From: Datnioides undecimradiatus
Taxonomy: Eukaryota; Chordata; Actinopteri; Lobotiformes; Datnioididae
Direction of reading: 5' to 3'
Assembly: GCA_008933995.1 (NCBI GenBank)
Contig: WARS01000033.1
Location: forward strand, 2,973,813 to 3,037,812
Length of the DNA stretch: 64,000 bases
Below the pieces are notes generated by a model, which was given only the letters and a program-made list of their open reading frames with translations, was not told the origin of the DNA and did no database searches. Made by a program: the position numbers and the translations under genes. Each line of letters begins with the position of its first letter. Within the stretch, counting starts at the first letter, position 1. Below, in pieces: positions 52,728 to 64,000 of this stretch.

Positions 52728-52885
52728 AGCATGAGTTGGTGCTGATAAAGGGACAAACGCCGGGCTGTAATATTGTAGGATTATTGATGACAGTAGCTGC
52801 AAACACGAGGGCTGACACTTTGGCGCCACGTGATGAATTCTGGGAAGAATTTGAGCACGATGACGGCAATGCGAACTCCAAGGAC
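52728..52885 (+). other. unassigned exon-like open segment
   Basis: A plus-strand stretch within intron 3 with a pyrimidine-rich acceptor (ttttccctcatg...gactcag), a frame open across the whole 158 bp, locally raised CpG, and a strong donor (GGAC|gtgagt). The translation includes TRADTLAPRDEFWEEFEHDD. I recognise no family. It may be a non-coding RNA exon, a repeat fragment or chance. Confidence 0.25.
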
Positions 52886-53245
52886 GTGAGTGCGGTTTCC
52901 AGTGAGCATCCTGGCGGAAAACGAGCTCACGTCCTCTTCGCAACCACAAGACATTAACCGGGATTTGTCATTAGTGAGCTTTAATTAATTTTGTGTTCGG
53001 TGACTATCGCTGACCTGCTACATCAGTGTCACACAGTACACGATGCATCACTGATGCTGGATGTTTGTGGTTGACACTGATATGGATATGACTTATAGAT
53101 TTATTTAAGAACTGTGGCGGATACACAGTGAGCAGAATATTGGATATCAGCCAACACATGCACAGACAGATATAGGCCGATATGAGCCATTGGTTTGGGT
53201 TTAATATAAAAAATATATAACATATTATAATTTTGAGCTATTTGA

Positions 53246-53273
53246 ATATATATATATATATGTATATATATAT
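53246..53273. repeat. (TA)n microsatellite
   Basis: TA run with one G interruption. Confidence 0.85.
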
Positions 53274-53368
53274 GCATTGCACAGAAAATGAGATTAATTA
53301 TCTTTTAATAGCCATTCTTTACAACTTTACATGTTTTTCACTGTAACTCACTCTGTGTTACATACGCC

Positions 53369-53673
53369 CAGTGGCCACTTCATTAGGTGCACCTGAACAC
53401 ACCATTCCAAGTCGAACTTTCACCACAACAACGTTTAGGAAGTTCAGTGATGATGTTTGAAATTTGCAGATTCAGTTATGTTTGTTATGTGTTTATTCAT
53501 GAAGATCAAATATGGCATTGGCCACATCACAGCACAATCAGTGTTGTGGAGCATATGAAGACTAGTTAACACAGAGAGGAACAACACAGGCATCACAAAA
53601 GTCGACTTTAGGGCAGAGGAGCTGCATTGGGTTACATTAGTCTGTACAGGTGTACCTAATAAAGTGGTCACCG
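53369..53673. mobile_element. MITE with 27-bp TIRs (non-autonomous DNA transposon)
   Basis: The left end CAGTGGCCACTTCATTAGG and the inverted right end CGGTGACCACTTTATTAGG continue into GTGCACCTG and GTACACCTG. I count 23 of 27 matching positions. The total is about 305 bp with no transposase. The 'CCACTTTATTAGGTACACC' terminus is a familiar, widely dispersed fish repeat. Further outward, TACAT.C and TACAGTC suggest the real ends lie a few bases beyond, at a TA dinucleotide, which would fit a Tc1/mariner-type target. That superfamily assignment is uncertain. Confidence 0.75.
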
Positions 53674-53939
53674 ACTGTAGGTAAAGATCATATATTGCTG
53701 CAGGCAGTTTGATAAAGTTCTCACCATAACAGCTGACCGTTGTGACAAATATGCAAGTCCCTTCAACTCAAACCAGCTTCCAGACCATCACAAACACCAG
53801 CTGCTGCAGAGGAGCAGCCTCTCGGAGACAATGCAGTCTGTGCCTGATGACTACAACCACGGAAATCTGGGCTCCTTCCACTGGAAGTCATGCAGCACAC
53901 CATTAATATTCATTTCCTGCTGAGCCTGACAGTGGTTGC

Positions 53940-54085
53940 TGTTTTCTTGTCAAAGTAGAGTTTCCCCTCCCCCTCCTCGTCTCTCTCCCTCTCCATCCTC
54001 CCCTCCCTTTAAATTCCTCTCCCCGCTTCCCTCTCCCTGTTATCTCTCCTCGCCGTCCCCCTCTCCACCTCTCAGGTCTCCTCTT
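53940..54085. repeat. pyrimidine-rich tract
   Basis: C/T-rich plus strand made of CCCCTCC, TCTCTCC and CCTCTCC words. No repeat unit could be defined. Confidence 0.7.
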
Positions 54086-55780
54086 CCTGGCAACAGCATG
54101 TGGGATCAAGGAAGCACCACGCTCGTGCCCATAAGCTCATTATTGTGACTGACGGAGAACTTACAGTGTTCCCGCGCGAGGGATCACACAGAACAAATCA
54201 CACAAAACACACGCAGTCTTCTCTCAGCTGCATTGTTGTTGTTGTTGTGGTTTATTTGCTCTCTGGTAGCTGCATAATTTTCCTTCATAATCTGAGACTT
54301 TTAAAGCTAAACTTAGTATGAATAAACCCATAGTTTGTGTTTTTCATTGTCACGCTTGCGCATATTTGGAGCTAATTGAATTTGTGCAAGTAAATCGGAG
54401 AAATGTTTCATGACTCACTAAGTTTAGACACATTCATTTTGTCCTCAGCAATAAGCTTTAGCTGCTGAAAGCTGATTATATATTAGCTCTGACCAACCTT
54501 AAATACCACAGACTACCAAAGAATACCAAAGACACAAATTTTAAATTATAACCATCACAATAGATTTGTCCCACGGTGATAAGTTGTAGTATTTTTGTTT
54601 GAGAAACTGACAGTAAAAAAAAATTTACATATATTGAGAAATGTCTTTCATATTTTGGCTCTCCATGAGGGTTTGGCTTTGGAAACATACGCACAGTAGG
54701 CAGCGGCGGCATAACCATTGATTAATAAACAGTAACAGCATTCATCTGAGGCATCTGCCTGGCAGTAAAAGGATTTTTAAAGTCAGGCAACATTAGTTAG
54801 CTTTTGCATATTTAACCTCCATCTGTTGCCTCCGTTATGACAACATATGTCATTATAAACATGCACATACGCACACATTTGTTAAGAGATAGAGAGAGTT
54901 CTAAATAGATAATTATGAATCAGTGGAGTGATGATGAGAACCCACCGTGTGTCAGCCTGTCTGCTAATCCTCTAACCTGCCTGTGACTCAACATGTGCCT
55001 GTGTCTTCCACCCTGGTCCGACAGGGTGATGCTATGCCTTAGTTAGAGACTATTTTTTGCCGTGGATTAATACACATTTGTTGCTCTGGTGACTATTTAG
55101 GGCAGCAGGACAGTGTGTGTGTGTGTATATGAGGAATTGCCTAAATAAAATACAGGGTGTGTGTGTTCATGCAAATGAAGGAACTTGTTACCCAGTGCAA
55201 CTAAGTGTGATGTGTTTTTAATAGTTTTTGGACAAGGATGGGGCTCTGTGGCACAGAGGGAGAAGATGCATCAGGCTGTGAAACATAGGCAGTACCTGTT
55301 AGTGGTAGACTGTCCATTCATTGGTGGATTGGTGGAGTTTTATTGGGATTTGCTGACAGTAAAGGTAATATAGAATACCTGCTTTATGATTTCAGTCTTT
55401 ATATATCTGAGCTTACTTATTTATAATCTACATTTGTTTTAAAATCTAACTTGTCCTTCTAGGTGGACAGTTACCTAAGATATATTTGATTTGACTGATT
55501 GCTCCTTCATTATCATCGCTAAAAACTGAGTTGCATGGTCTTTGACACATTATCAGTCATTACAATGAAGTGGTTTCATTCTGTGCCACATGCAGTTCTG
55601 TGCGTTAACACCACTTAAACTTTGCTTTTTTTACACTCTTCTTCTTCGCTGTCTTTGTTTGTTGTCTCACCCTCATCACCTGTCAGTTAGTGGAATAATG
55701 TAACATCCTTGGCAAGAGGGTGGGTTGTGTCACCCATGTGAAGGTGAATGTGCGATTCTTGTGGGTTCTGCTCCCTTTAA

Positions 55781-55933
55781 CCTCCTAGGACCTGGCGTCC
55801 ACATATGTGGACAACACATTTTGGGAATGCAAAAAAATAATTATTTGTTTTTACACTTAGCAGGTCCCAATCAACCCAAATAACAAAGAGAAATCAATAA
55901 AGCATGCCATGCAAGAGTTTAGGTCTTAGGAGG
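55781..55933. mobile_element. piggyBac-type MITE, 153 bp, TTAA-flanked
   Basis: TTAA at 55777-55780 and 55934-55937 flank an element starting CCTCCTAGGACCT and ending in the inverted CCTCCTAAGACCT, so 12 of 13 terminal bases match. Just inside the left end is the perfect 16-bp palindrome GTCCACATATGTGGAC (55797-55812). TTAA duplication with CCY ends is the piggyBac signature. There is no coding capacity. It lies in intron 3 of cnih3. Confidence 0.88.
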
Positions 55934-58900
55934 TTAAAGGTGCCCGGTGGTAATCAAACCCAGTTGCAGCAAACAGGCATATTGGTGTTTCTTAATAGAA
56001 TACTTGCAAACCTAAGTTTATTTGAATAGTCTGATACCCGCATGCTTGCTAGCTACCATTCTGTTTGTTAATCAGTGGAGTGACATGAAACCACTGATTG
56101 AAATGTGCATCTCAGTTGTGCATGATCAGGTTTCCTTGTGCATGCGTGCAAGAAGCAAAAAGATGACATTGCTGTGCTGCTAGATCAAAAACTCTAAAGT
56201 TACCTTTAACATGTGGATTCTGCTAAAGCACAAAGTTTGGGCAGGGCATAAGGATAAAGGATGACTCAGGCTGGATCATACTGACAAAATCAAATGTGAC
56301 AATATTATTTATGAAATACCTTTATAATGATACTTGTAAGTATAGAAAATCACTTTACTGTAATGAAGCATTCAAAACCAGCAAAAGACAACACTTATGT
56401 ATGCTAAGATACCCAAAATCTGAGATGATAATGATGTTGATGTCTTAATATAATATTAATATGTCGCCAAGTCCAAAGGAGCTGCATAAAAACCAGGTTT
56501 AATTCCAGCTATTCGCACACATGAAATACAAAACCGATGTCAGGTGTCAGTGTTTACCATGATTAAACCACGATTTTCCACCTTCCAGGTTACAATTCAT
56601 TCAAAAGAACTCTCTGCAGCGCTCACTCCTCACTCACTGTAATCCCTGTAGTGCTCTTCACGAGTGGTTTGTTGATCTCCCTGTTCATTGCTGCATGCTC
56701 AGTGGTCTATCACCCATGAGAGAGGCAGTTATGGGGGAATGGCTGTTTGACAGGAAGTGCAAAAGGGCAGGATTTTTAAAAAAATGTGCCATGTTTTTTG
56801 TTGGTTGGACTTTTAGTTAGAAATACTGGTCCAGCGTGATGTCATCACTGGAGGTACGCAGGGCTCCTGCAAGTTCTGACCCCAATGTCATGAAACCCTT
56901 CTATTGTACAAGCTCACACTAGTGTATTTGAATGAAAAGGCACCTGAGATGAATGATGGTAACAGATCATTTGTCACATAAAGCTCACTTTTATCACATC
57001 ATGCCTCTGCTTTGGACCAAATCAAGTGTTTTGATCACATCACTCAGACGAAGTTCACATTTGAGTGCAGTCTTCAGCTTGGTTTTCTTAATGAGCTCCA
57101 GCCTTTGTGTGCAGCAGCCGGAGGAGCTTTGTTCGGACAGACAGGATCCCAGTGGACTTCACTTCAACCTTCCAGCACTCTGCAGTGAAAGTGCCATCAC
57201 TCCTCTGTGACTCCACTGACTGATAGATTCTGATGGTCGCTTACCTCTGGCAGTAAATCCAGAAGATGCTAATAAGACCGTGTAGCTGGTGGGATCTTAA
57301 AACAGCCACGCTGAAGCCATTTCACAGACACATTCATCCAACTAGTGCCTCAAATAGGGCGACTTCATTTAAACATGTAGGTGCATTATATGCAGGAGGT
57401 GCATGTGATGTCAGTGTTTGTGTGAACTGGTGTCACGCCTCCCTGAGTGGGCAAACATACAACGGTCAATGTGTGAAATTGTTCATTCACATGGATGAAA
57501 AACCAAACATGCAAAATGCAGTTAAATGTTAAAGAGCTGACAACAGATCAGCTCCTCATCTGCAGCAGACCTGCAGCTGCAGCAATCTATCACCTCTGTT
57601 CACACAAGCTGAATCAAAGCAGCAGGGACATGTTAACATGGACAAGTAGTTTCACAAACTCAACTCTGATTGGTTATTTATTTTCATTGCAACTATGCAG
57701 GAATAGAATTAAGCTGTTCATCTGCTGAGCAATGCATTCTATGATTTCCTTATGCAAGTCCAGGATGTGGAATCTGCCAATGTACTGTGCTGATCAGATT
57801 TTCCATCCTTTGTTTTAAGTTGTTTTGTGTCATTTAGATAAAAGAATCTGGTCTTTCTCAAAGAGATGTATGTGATTGGTTGACACAGTCCTGTTGTATC
57901 AAGCATCAGAGGACACCTGAGGAAAGTTAAACCTCTCTAAATCTCCCCAGGTTGTGCCGAGTTTGGAACCTCATGCGGGCAGCACCAGGGTGTTCCTCCG
58001 AGGAGTACCAGTGAATCCTGTTGTATCTCAGGTGTTGGATTATGTGAAAGGCGGGTCAACACAACACACAAGACATTGTCATTCAGTTGTCTGTCTCATT
58101 TGCATCTGACAGCACTGACAACACTTTATAAGGGTATGAAACATGAACTTACATAATGCTTAACTAATGCATGACATATGATGAATGACAAAGTCCATGC
58201 ATTGCATTTGCAAACTAAATTAGCTGGATTCCATGCTGATCCATGCTGATCCATCCATCAGTTTTGAGATTGAAAAAACCCATTCAGGGAGCTAAATGAG
58301 AGAGTGACCGTCATCGTTTCCACGACTCTCACTTTGTGCTTGTCCAGACCAAAATGGAAGCTTTCAAACTGAAACAAAGTTTCCAAAAAAACTCTTTTTT
58401 TCAGGGCTCTAAAATATTGATAGTTAGCAAAAGTAAAAGTTATGCATTTCCTACATGAAAACATAGTGTTGTGGATGTATCCTGAAGTGGGGAGTCTAGA
58501 GTCTACCATGCAGAGGATTGAGCCATGGTTCACAATAGAGGAAATTTGGACGGAGAGAAACGGAGAGTGGGGAGAGAGAGTTACAAAAATAAGTTGGAAG
58601 AAAATACACTTTAAGCCTAAAAACACTTGGGTTTGCAAGTCCAAAATATGTCAGAGTTGTTCCATGTAAACAGATGTATTGATTACACTCAAAGGGAATC
58701 TGTTCCAGTTTAGTTTGCTTGAGTTTGAGTTTTATTTTTCATGTATTTGAAGCCAGTTCTTCATCAGTTTCTCCCCTTTTACTGGTGCTTCTTGCCTGAA
58801 TGTTGTAGATTAGATCCACAGTCTATTTCCACAATTTATTTGTCTTATCTCTTGTCCACCATGTGATTGTTGAGTTTATTGTGGTTTTTCCCCTCAAGAA

Positions 58901-59937
58901 CACCACTGTAGTCCACCACTGTAAAGACACTGATAGCAATGCTAATGAGTTTGCAACAATATAAATGGCAGTTAGTGCAGTCGCTGGTGTGCCATGGAAA
59001 CCCAAGACTCGCAAAATCAGTCATCCAGATAAAACATTTACTCAATCACCAGTTCGCACATATATGTACAGCACAGTTGTACTGAGGCAACTGTACAACA
59101 ATGATGGACAAAGATGCACACTTTATGCACACACGCACACTGTGCCTAACAGAAGCAGAGATCACAGCTCAGCACTGCAACACTCAATTTCTGACTCCTC
59201 TCATCTCTTTCCAATGTGCGGAGAGACACACACACACACAGAAGGGGGGGGGGGATAAGATATAAAATGACAGAGCAGAAAAATACAAAACCCAAGGAGA
59301 GAAATGAGAACACAAGACGGCTGGGAAGTCAGCAATAAATAGTGCACTTGTGCATAAAGCATACAACGAGTGCAGGTACAATTTAAAGGTTTGCGTACAG
59401 GATAGTAAGAGACATAGAATGATGAAGACACAACCTTGGATCCAGTCTAATCTGCATTTAATCTGTGATGAGAAGAGGTGGACATTAAGTGCTTAAACTG
59501 GAGTGGAACCAGACACACACACACAAGGGTGTCGTCTGCATAAAGACAACATTAAATCAGTTATTAAGAGGCATGACGTTATTTATACATAATGTAAACA
59601 GTAGTGGAGAAAGAGCTGACCCCTGTGGTTACTGATTCTGCAATGGTTTGATACTAATGTAGGTCTATCAACAACCACCAAGTTTAACCAAAACACCAAT
59701 GAGACAATAATCTCCAATGGTAAGATGCCAGTCTCACAGCTTTGGTTGCTATGTAGTTCTCTCTCTTTGTGACAACTCGTGAGTCGTTTGCCACAGGGAA
59801 ATTATTTTAAAAGTCACTGAATTGATCACCTGATGACACAAGTGAGAGGCAGCCAAAAAATCCTGTTGGCGCCACATAATAAACAGCGTCTATAACGTGC
59901 TGTGCTCATCCTCCCTCACCTACTCATTACTATACTT

Positions 59938-60065
59938 AGGAGGGTGCAGAGAGATGAAGGGATGGAGAGAGGAGGAGGAGACAGACAAAAAAAGGGAGAG
60001 AGATGTTGAAAAAGAGGACAAGAGAGAGGAAAAGGGGCAAGACAGGTCCAAAAATAAAGGAAGGA
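59938..60065. repeat. purine-rich tract
   Basis: A/G-rich plus strand of GAGAGG, GAGGAGG and AAAGAGG words. The Lys/Glu-rich 152-codon frame at 59897-60355 is a product of this composition. Confidence 0.7.
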
Positions 60066-62355
60066 AGAGTGCTAATGAGTACACTCAGGTTTGCTCAGTT
60101 GCTGTGACAACGCGCCAGTTCATTGCTTCAAGCCACAAGACTGCATATCTAATGAACAACACACAGATACACACAGTTGAGAGTACAGAACACAGTAAGT
60201 CCCCTCAAGCTATTGTCATCTGCATGGGTTTCCAGGCGTCCAAAACCCATCAGAACACAACACACTCTATTGAGAACAAAACTGGCACGTGTCCATATGC
60301 CTGCATGTGTATGTGCGTCTGCAGTGAAAACTATCAAAAAGGTATGCCAACATAAAGAAACGCCACCAAAGCTTTTAACCAAATCAATCAGGACCACCAT
60401 GCTGTGCCAGTTGGAGTGAGCTGAATAGTTTTAGTAGAGAAAGAGGAGCTCTGGAGAAAGGAGGGAAAAAAAAACCTTCACAATGTAGCAGATCCTCCTG
60501 CATCAGGACCTCAGGCATGTATGCTGACAGGCATACTATACAACAGAGTTGAACTATAGCTCAGAAATTGTGTGCATGAAGTTCATAAAGTGTGAGAAGA
60601 TGTGGAGTTTGACGAGTTGTATGAAAAAGGAAATGTTCACTTGTGGCGCTTGGCAGGGATATCGTGTCTTTTCACTCCTGTTTGCTTTAGCTCTTCAGCC
60701 ACTAGCCATTCATCAGCCGCATCATACACCAGAGCAGTGTTAGACAATATAATGATATACACTGTGAGATGATGGACATTTGTTTTGCTGTTTGCCTCTT
60801 TCGCCGGTTTTAGATATCCGTGGCTGTCTGAGGCCTGTCAGAGTGATGCTGCAAATCAATGAGCAGGATTAATGAGATATATCCATCACTTGATTTCTGT
60901 TATTCAGTTCACTATATAAGTAATCATATCTAGTTATTTACAATATAAACAATTATTTTAATAGATGAGATTAGGCTATGCTCTTACTCTTCATTCCTTT
61001 GTCATATTCAAAAGGATATTATATATCATATTTTAAAAGTCACAATATTTAAGTCAATAGATTTACTTAGACCAATACTCATTACTCAGAATGTAGCAGT
61101 GTGTTCTGCAGTTATGTTCAGTTGAGGTCTGTATAATTTATAACAGATTTATTGACAGAGACCATTTTGGAAATCAGACTGTGGAACTTCTCAAACTGTA
61201 AAAGCAAAACTCCTGACTTGCCAAAAATCCATTCGACTGTCCAGGAGCTGGATAGATAATCATTGAGGCAATTAATCATATGTTGCGACTGAACTAGACA
61301 ACACGACAAAAGATGTTGTGCCAGATTCCAAAATTAGTCACGGCAGACCAACTCAGGGTTAAAATCCGTACAGTGTCTGTCTGTCTTCAGTAACACAGGT
61401 AACACAACAGCATGGTTGTCTCCAGGCACAGGCTGGAATACCGTTCTGTGCCTTGGGAAAAGCAGCATATGAACACCCAACTATGAGTTTTACGTTAGTG
61501 TCTCATTATTGACTGATAATGCTGCAGAGTTAATGTACATACAGATGCTAAAATTACAAGTATGCATCTCAACAATCAATCTACTTATATATTGCATGCA
61601 GCTGTTTAGATTTTGAAGATATCTTGATTCCATCATGGGTTTAGAAGGTCTCTGTTTTTCCATCAAAACCAATATTGATTGGAGTGGCATTGGACAGCAT
61701 TTCACCTTAAGATGCTGCTTGCAACACTGTGGTATCACATCTGCAGCTACCTCCAATGATCTCTGCACAGTAGGTCACAGCTGCCAGGCCAGTGCATGTA
61801 CTGTATGTTGCTGCATGTGCGTGTTTGTGTGTTCATGCATGCATGTATTTGTCTCTGCAAAAGCACTGTAGGGAGGATGTCCTCCCCAGGGGCCAGAGGA
61901 GGGCCTGGGGGGCTCAAGTTGACAACACTGATAACCAAGATCAGCTGTTCAGCCAATGAACCTCCAGCATAAACAGACACATACACTTATATGGACACAT
62001 TCATGAGGCGTACAGACACAGTGTGTGTTTCAGAGAAGTGTAGGGAGAAACAGATGTCACATTGAACTGGAGAGGAGGCCGCTTCTCATCCTCATACTAA
62101 ATCCTCAAGGCAAACCGTCTGCACACACACTCACACACAAACAGGCTGTATGGCTCTGCAGAGCACAGCACATAACCTCTCAATCTCTGTCTCCCCTTTG
62201 ATGTGAGTTCAACAAGAGGCAAGAAGACAAAGAAACCATCGCTGTGCAAATCAAAAATTCATTAAAAACTCAACTACTGAAACTGAACCTGCAGAATACT
62301 GATATGCAGCTCTGAAAACTCCCAGAAAAACACTAGAAAGTGATGAGAAAATTGT

Positions 62356-62381
62356 AAAAAAAAAAAAAAAAAAAAAAAAAA
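62356..62381. repeat. poly(A) tract
   Basis: 26 consecutive A bases about 190 bp on the 3' (left) side of cnih3 exon 3. In the transcript it reads as U, and no attached SINE or LINE was recognised. Confidence 0.9.
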
Positions 62382-62571
62382 TGCTGCCAGGAGAAAGATG
62401 CCATGTAGAATCATTTATAGGATAGAAATAATGTGATTTGGGTTGCATGTATGATATTCTTGATGTTTAAAACACTAGTCTTAGTCCATCATTAACAATT
62501 CCGGGCCAGTTCCTGATTATATTCAGAACAGTAATGGCAGGAACAAATGTAGTTTGTCCCTCTCTGCTTAC

Positions 62572-62619
62572 CTTCCTCAGCAAGTTGCAGATCCTCTCGA
62601 TGTTCCGCAGTCTCTCCCT
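62572..62619 (-). CDS. cnih3: cnih3 coding exon (RERLRNIERICNLLRK)
   Basis: This 48-bp exon codes for 16 residues, RERLRNIERICNLLRK, the highly conserved cytoplasmic segment of CNIH2/CNIH3 that follows the paralogue-specific loop (family: (A)RERLRNIERIC.LLRK). It is preceded on the minus strand by a pyrimidine-rich tract ending cttcttgcag and followed by the donor gtaagc. Both junctions are phase 0. It corresponds to exon 3 of the six-exon vertebrate gene, by my recollection of that structure. The next exon lies about 27.9 kb away at 34641. The only difference I notice is N in place of F/C after RIC. Identification is secure at family level. Confidence 0.93.
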
Positions 62620-64000
62620 CTGCAAGAAGACAAACAGGAAAATGATACGTTTATTGTAGGTATAACATTTCATTATTGATGACTCACTCAGATGAGTGAA
62701 AAATATAACGTAATAGAAATGGTGTAGGTTTTTTTTGCATTGTATCTAGATGAAATGGGGTGATGACGGGTTTGATTACATTTGAGATGTTTGTATGCTA
62801 AAGCATATATTCCAGAAGAAGCCACAGGGACAGAGACCACAGCCAGATATACATGAATACAACCTGGACTTCATTCTAATGGTATGTCAAGTTCAGACCA
62901 TGTGAAATACAAAAATACAATACAACACTTTATCATCTATAGGTATAAGTCATTGTTCCATTTGGCTACTGGTATCTGAGAATCAGCTCTTGACCCAAAT
63001 CAGGCCTGTTCCAAGGTCTATACAGAGGGACTCAAAGGTGAAAAAGGTACTCAGATCTGTTACTTCAATAAAATAAGAAACACTGTGGTCAAAAAATACT
63101 CTATTACAAGTAAAAGTCCTAAATTCTAGGAGTAAATTACTAATTTCAGAAAAGTACTTAAAAGTACTCATTAGGCAGAATATTTCGTTTCACAGTGTTA
63201 TAATATCAATATTCTGCTAATAACATTCTGCTTTTTTAAGAACAAGTACATGTAGGAGCACTTGTCAGAGCACGTGTCAACATGGCACTAATTTCAAATA
63301 CTTTATATACTTCTGCATAGATTAGTTAAATAATACTGCATTATGCCATGCATGGAAACATTATGAATTTGTTTTTGTAGATAGTGTCAAATATTTGCAG
63401 TGAGGTTAAAGTTAAATATTCCCTCTGGCATGCAATGGAGCAGACAAGACTATAGCAGAAAATGGGAAATACTCAAAGGTTTACTCAAACTACAGTGCTT
63501 AAGTAAATATACTAAGTTACGTCCCACCACTCATGTCAATATGTCTAACACCTGAGTGGACCCCCAGCGAATTAAATATCAGCTCTGATAGAGTTTTGCA
63601 ATAAATATGGAGAATCTAAAATGTAAAGGGAGCATAAACATGTCATTTATTGCTGATCGTGGTGCATTTGTAAGATCAGGTCTGACTGTCTTTAGATCAC
63701 TTCGGAAAAAAATCTCTATATATTTCTTCCTATTGCGTTGAACTTTTCCAAATTTTGGGACAAATTCAGGACCACTTTATGGAATTCTTTTCTCCAGCAG
63801 ACGTATGACTATGTGAATATAACTTGGTATATTTTAATATGTGAGTGTTCTCAGCTTGTGTAATAAGCTGTAAAATGCTTAAATCAGCACTCGCGACAAC
63901 ATTGACTCTAACAGCCACCGTTTTCCCAAAAGCTTTTAACATCGTCATCAAATATTAACTCATTCCTATAGAGACGCAAGCTGGACTTGACTGGCAGTGC
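62620..64000 (-). other. cnih3: part of cnih3 intron 2
   Basis: Sequence upstream of exon 3 to the window edge. No earlier cornichon exon is visible. Holds the hAT-like element at 63046-63531. Confidence 0.75.
63046..63531. mobile_element. hAT-like non-autonomous element (diverged)
   Basis: 'GGTACTCAGATCTGTTACTT', 'CTATTACAAGTAAAAGTCCT', 'AAAGTACTTAAAAGTACTC', and the right end 'AAGTTACGTCCCACCACT' match the layout of abundant fish hAT MITEs, whose ends carry dense AAGTAC words and terminate in CCACC.CTG. The left terminus is diverged and no clear 8-bp duplication was found. Confidence 0.6.

Larger units (their letters stand above)
34642..62571 (-). other. cnih3: cnih3 intron 3 (27.9 kb)
   Basis: Donor gtaagc and acceptor ttctacag. 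Contains short LINE tails, two MITEs, a perfect hairpin and microsatellites. About 36.8-39.4, 41.8-44.8, 45.0-49.4 and 56.0-62.3 kb show nothing identifiable. The longest frames there (38896-39345, 46463-46939) have no domain. Confidence 0.85.
16962..64000 (-). other. cnih3: cnih3-like gene body, 5' end outside the window
   Basis: Four minus-strand exons with canonical splice sites join in frame to encode the C-terminal part of a cornichon protein. Cornichons are small multi-pass ER/Golgi membrane proteins that load cargo into COPII vesicles. CNIH2 and CNIH3 also act as AMPA-receptor auxiliary subunits in neurons. Paralogue choice rests on exon 5 and 6 residues: AxSSELAYDP-like spacing (here TKELLYDP), MNx[10 protein letters not shown] and YYLYCMIY resemble vertebrate CNIH3 more than CNIH2 (which has YYLYSMVY) or CNIH1. 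The comparison is from memory of the family. Exons coding for the N-terminus, first membrane helix and the CNIH2/3-specific loop must lie beyond base 64000. The left limit is inferred from a poly(A) signal. Confidence 0.9.

Noticed and set aside
59897..60355. Lys/Glu-rich 152-codon frame
   Set aside because: Produced by purine-rich DNA, with no family match.

Overview
This is vertebrate nuclear DNA, almost certainly from a ray-finned (teleost, probably percomorph) fish. It is AT-rich and gene-poor, with large introns, many CA/TG microsatellites, and typical fish repeats: L2-type LINE pieces, hAT and piggyBac relics, and the 'CAATT...tttatttatatagcgcc' repeat. There is no bacterial-style gene organisation, so most open reading frames here are chance or antisense frames.

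One protein-coding gene is supported: a cornichon family AMPA-receptor auxiliary / ER cargo-receptor gene, best matched to CNIH3, on the minus strand. It enters from beyond base 64000 and runs leftwards. Four coding exons lie here: 62572-62619, 34529-34641, 27690-27833 and the tiny terminal exon 18558-18585 with its stop codon. Their GT/AG splice sites and phases (0, 2, 2) join without error into the C-terminal two thirds of a cornichon protein. The 3' UTR probably runs to about 16960, where an AATAAA signal lies on the minus strand. The first exons (N-terminus and promoter) are outside the window. The introns are about 27.9, 6.7 and 9.1 kb.

Bases 1-16960 are intergenic and rich in transposon relics: an L2 LINE piece (1969-2470), a decayed two-exon piggyBac copy (about 3780-5122), an internally deleted hAT copy with a perfect 8-bp target duplication (6470-9226), a second LINE piece (11155-11645), and a TTGAA-tailed fish repeat just beyond the cnih3 3' end (16264-16800).

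The introns hold a 20-bp minisatellite (31631-31965), two MITEs (53369-53673 and a TTAA-flanked 153-bp piggyBac-type element at 55781-55933), hAT-like sequence (63046-63531), short LINE tails and many microsatellites. I see no tRNA, rRNA, CRISPR or operon, and no clear evidence of a new biological system. The best leads are the piggyBac relics with shared GTCCAC...GTGGAC palindromes, the divergent cnih3 C-terminus, and a few structured or exon-like intron segments.
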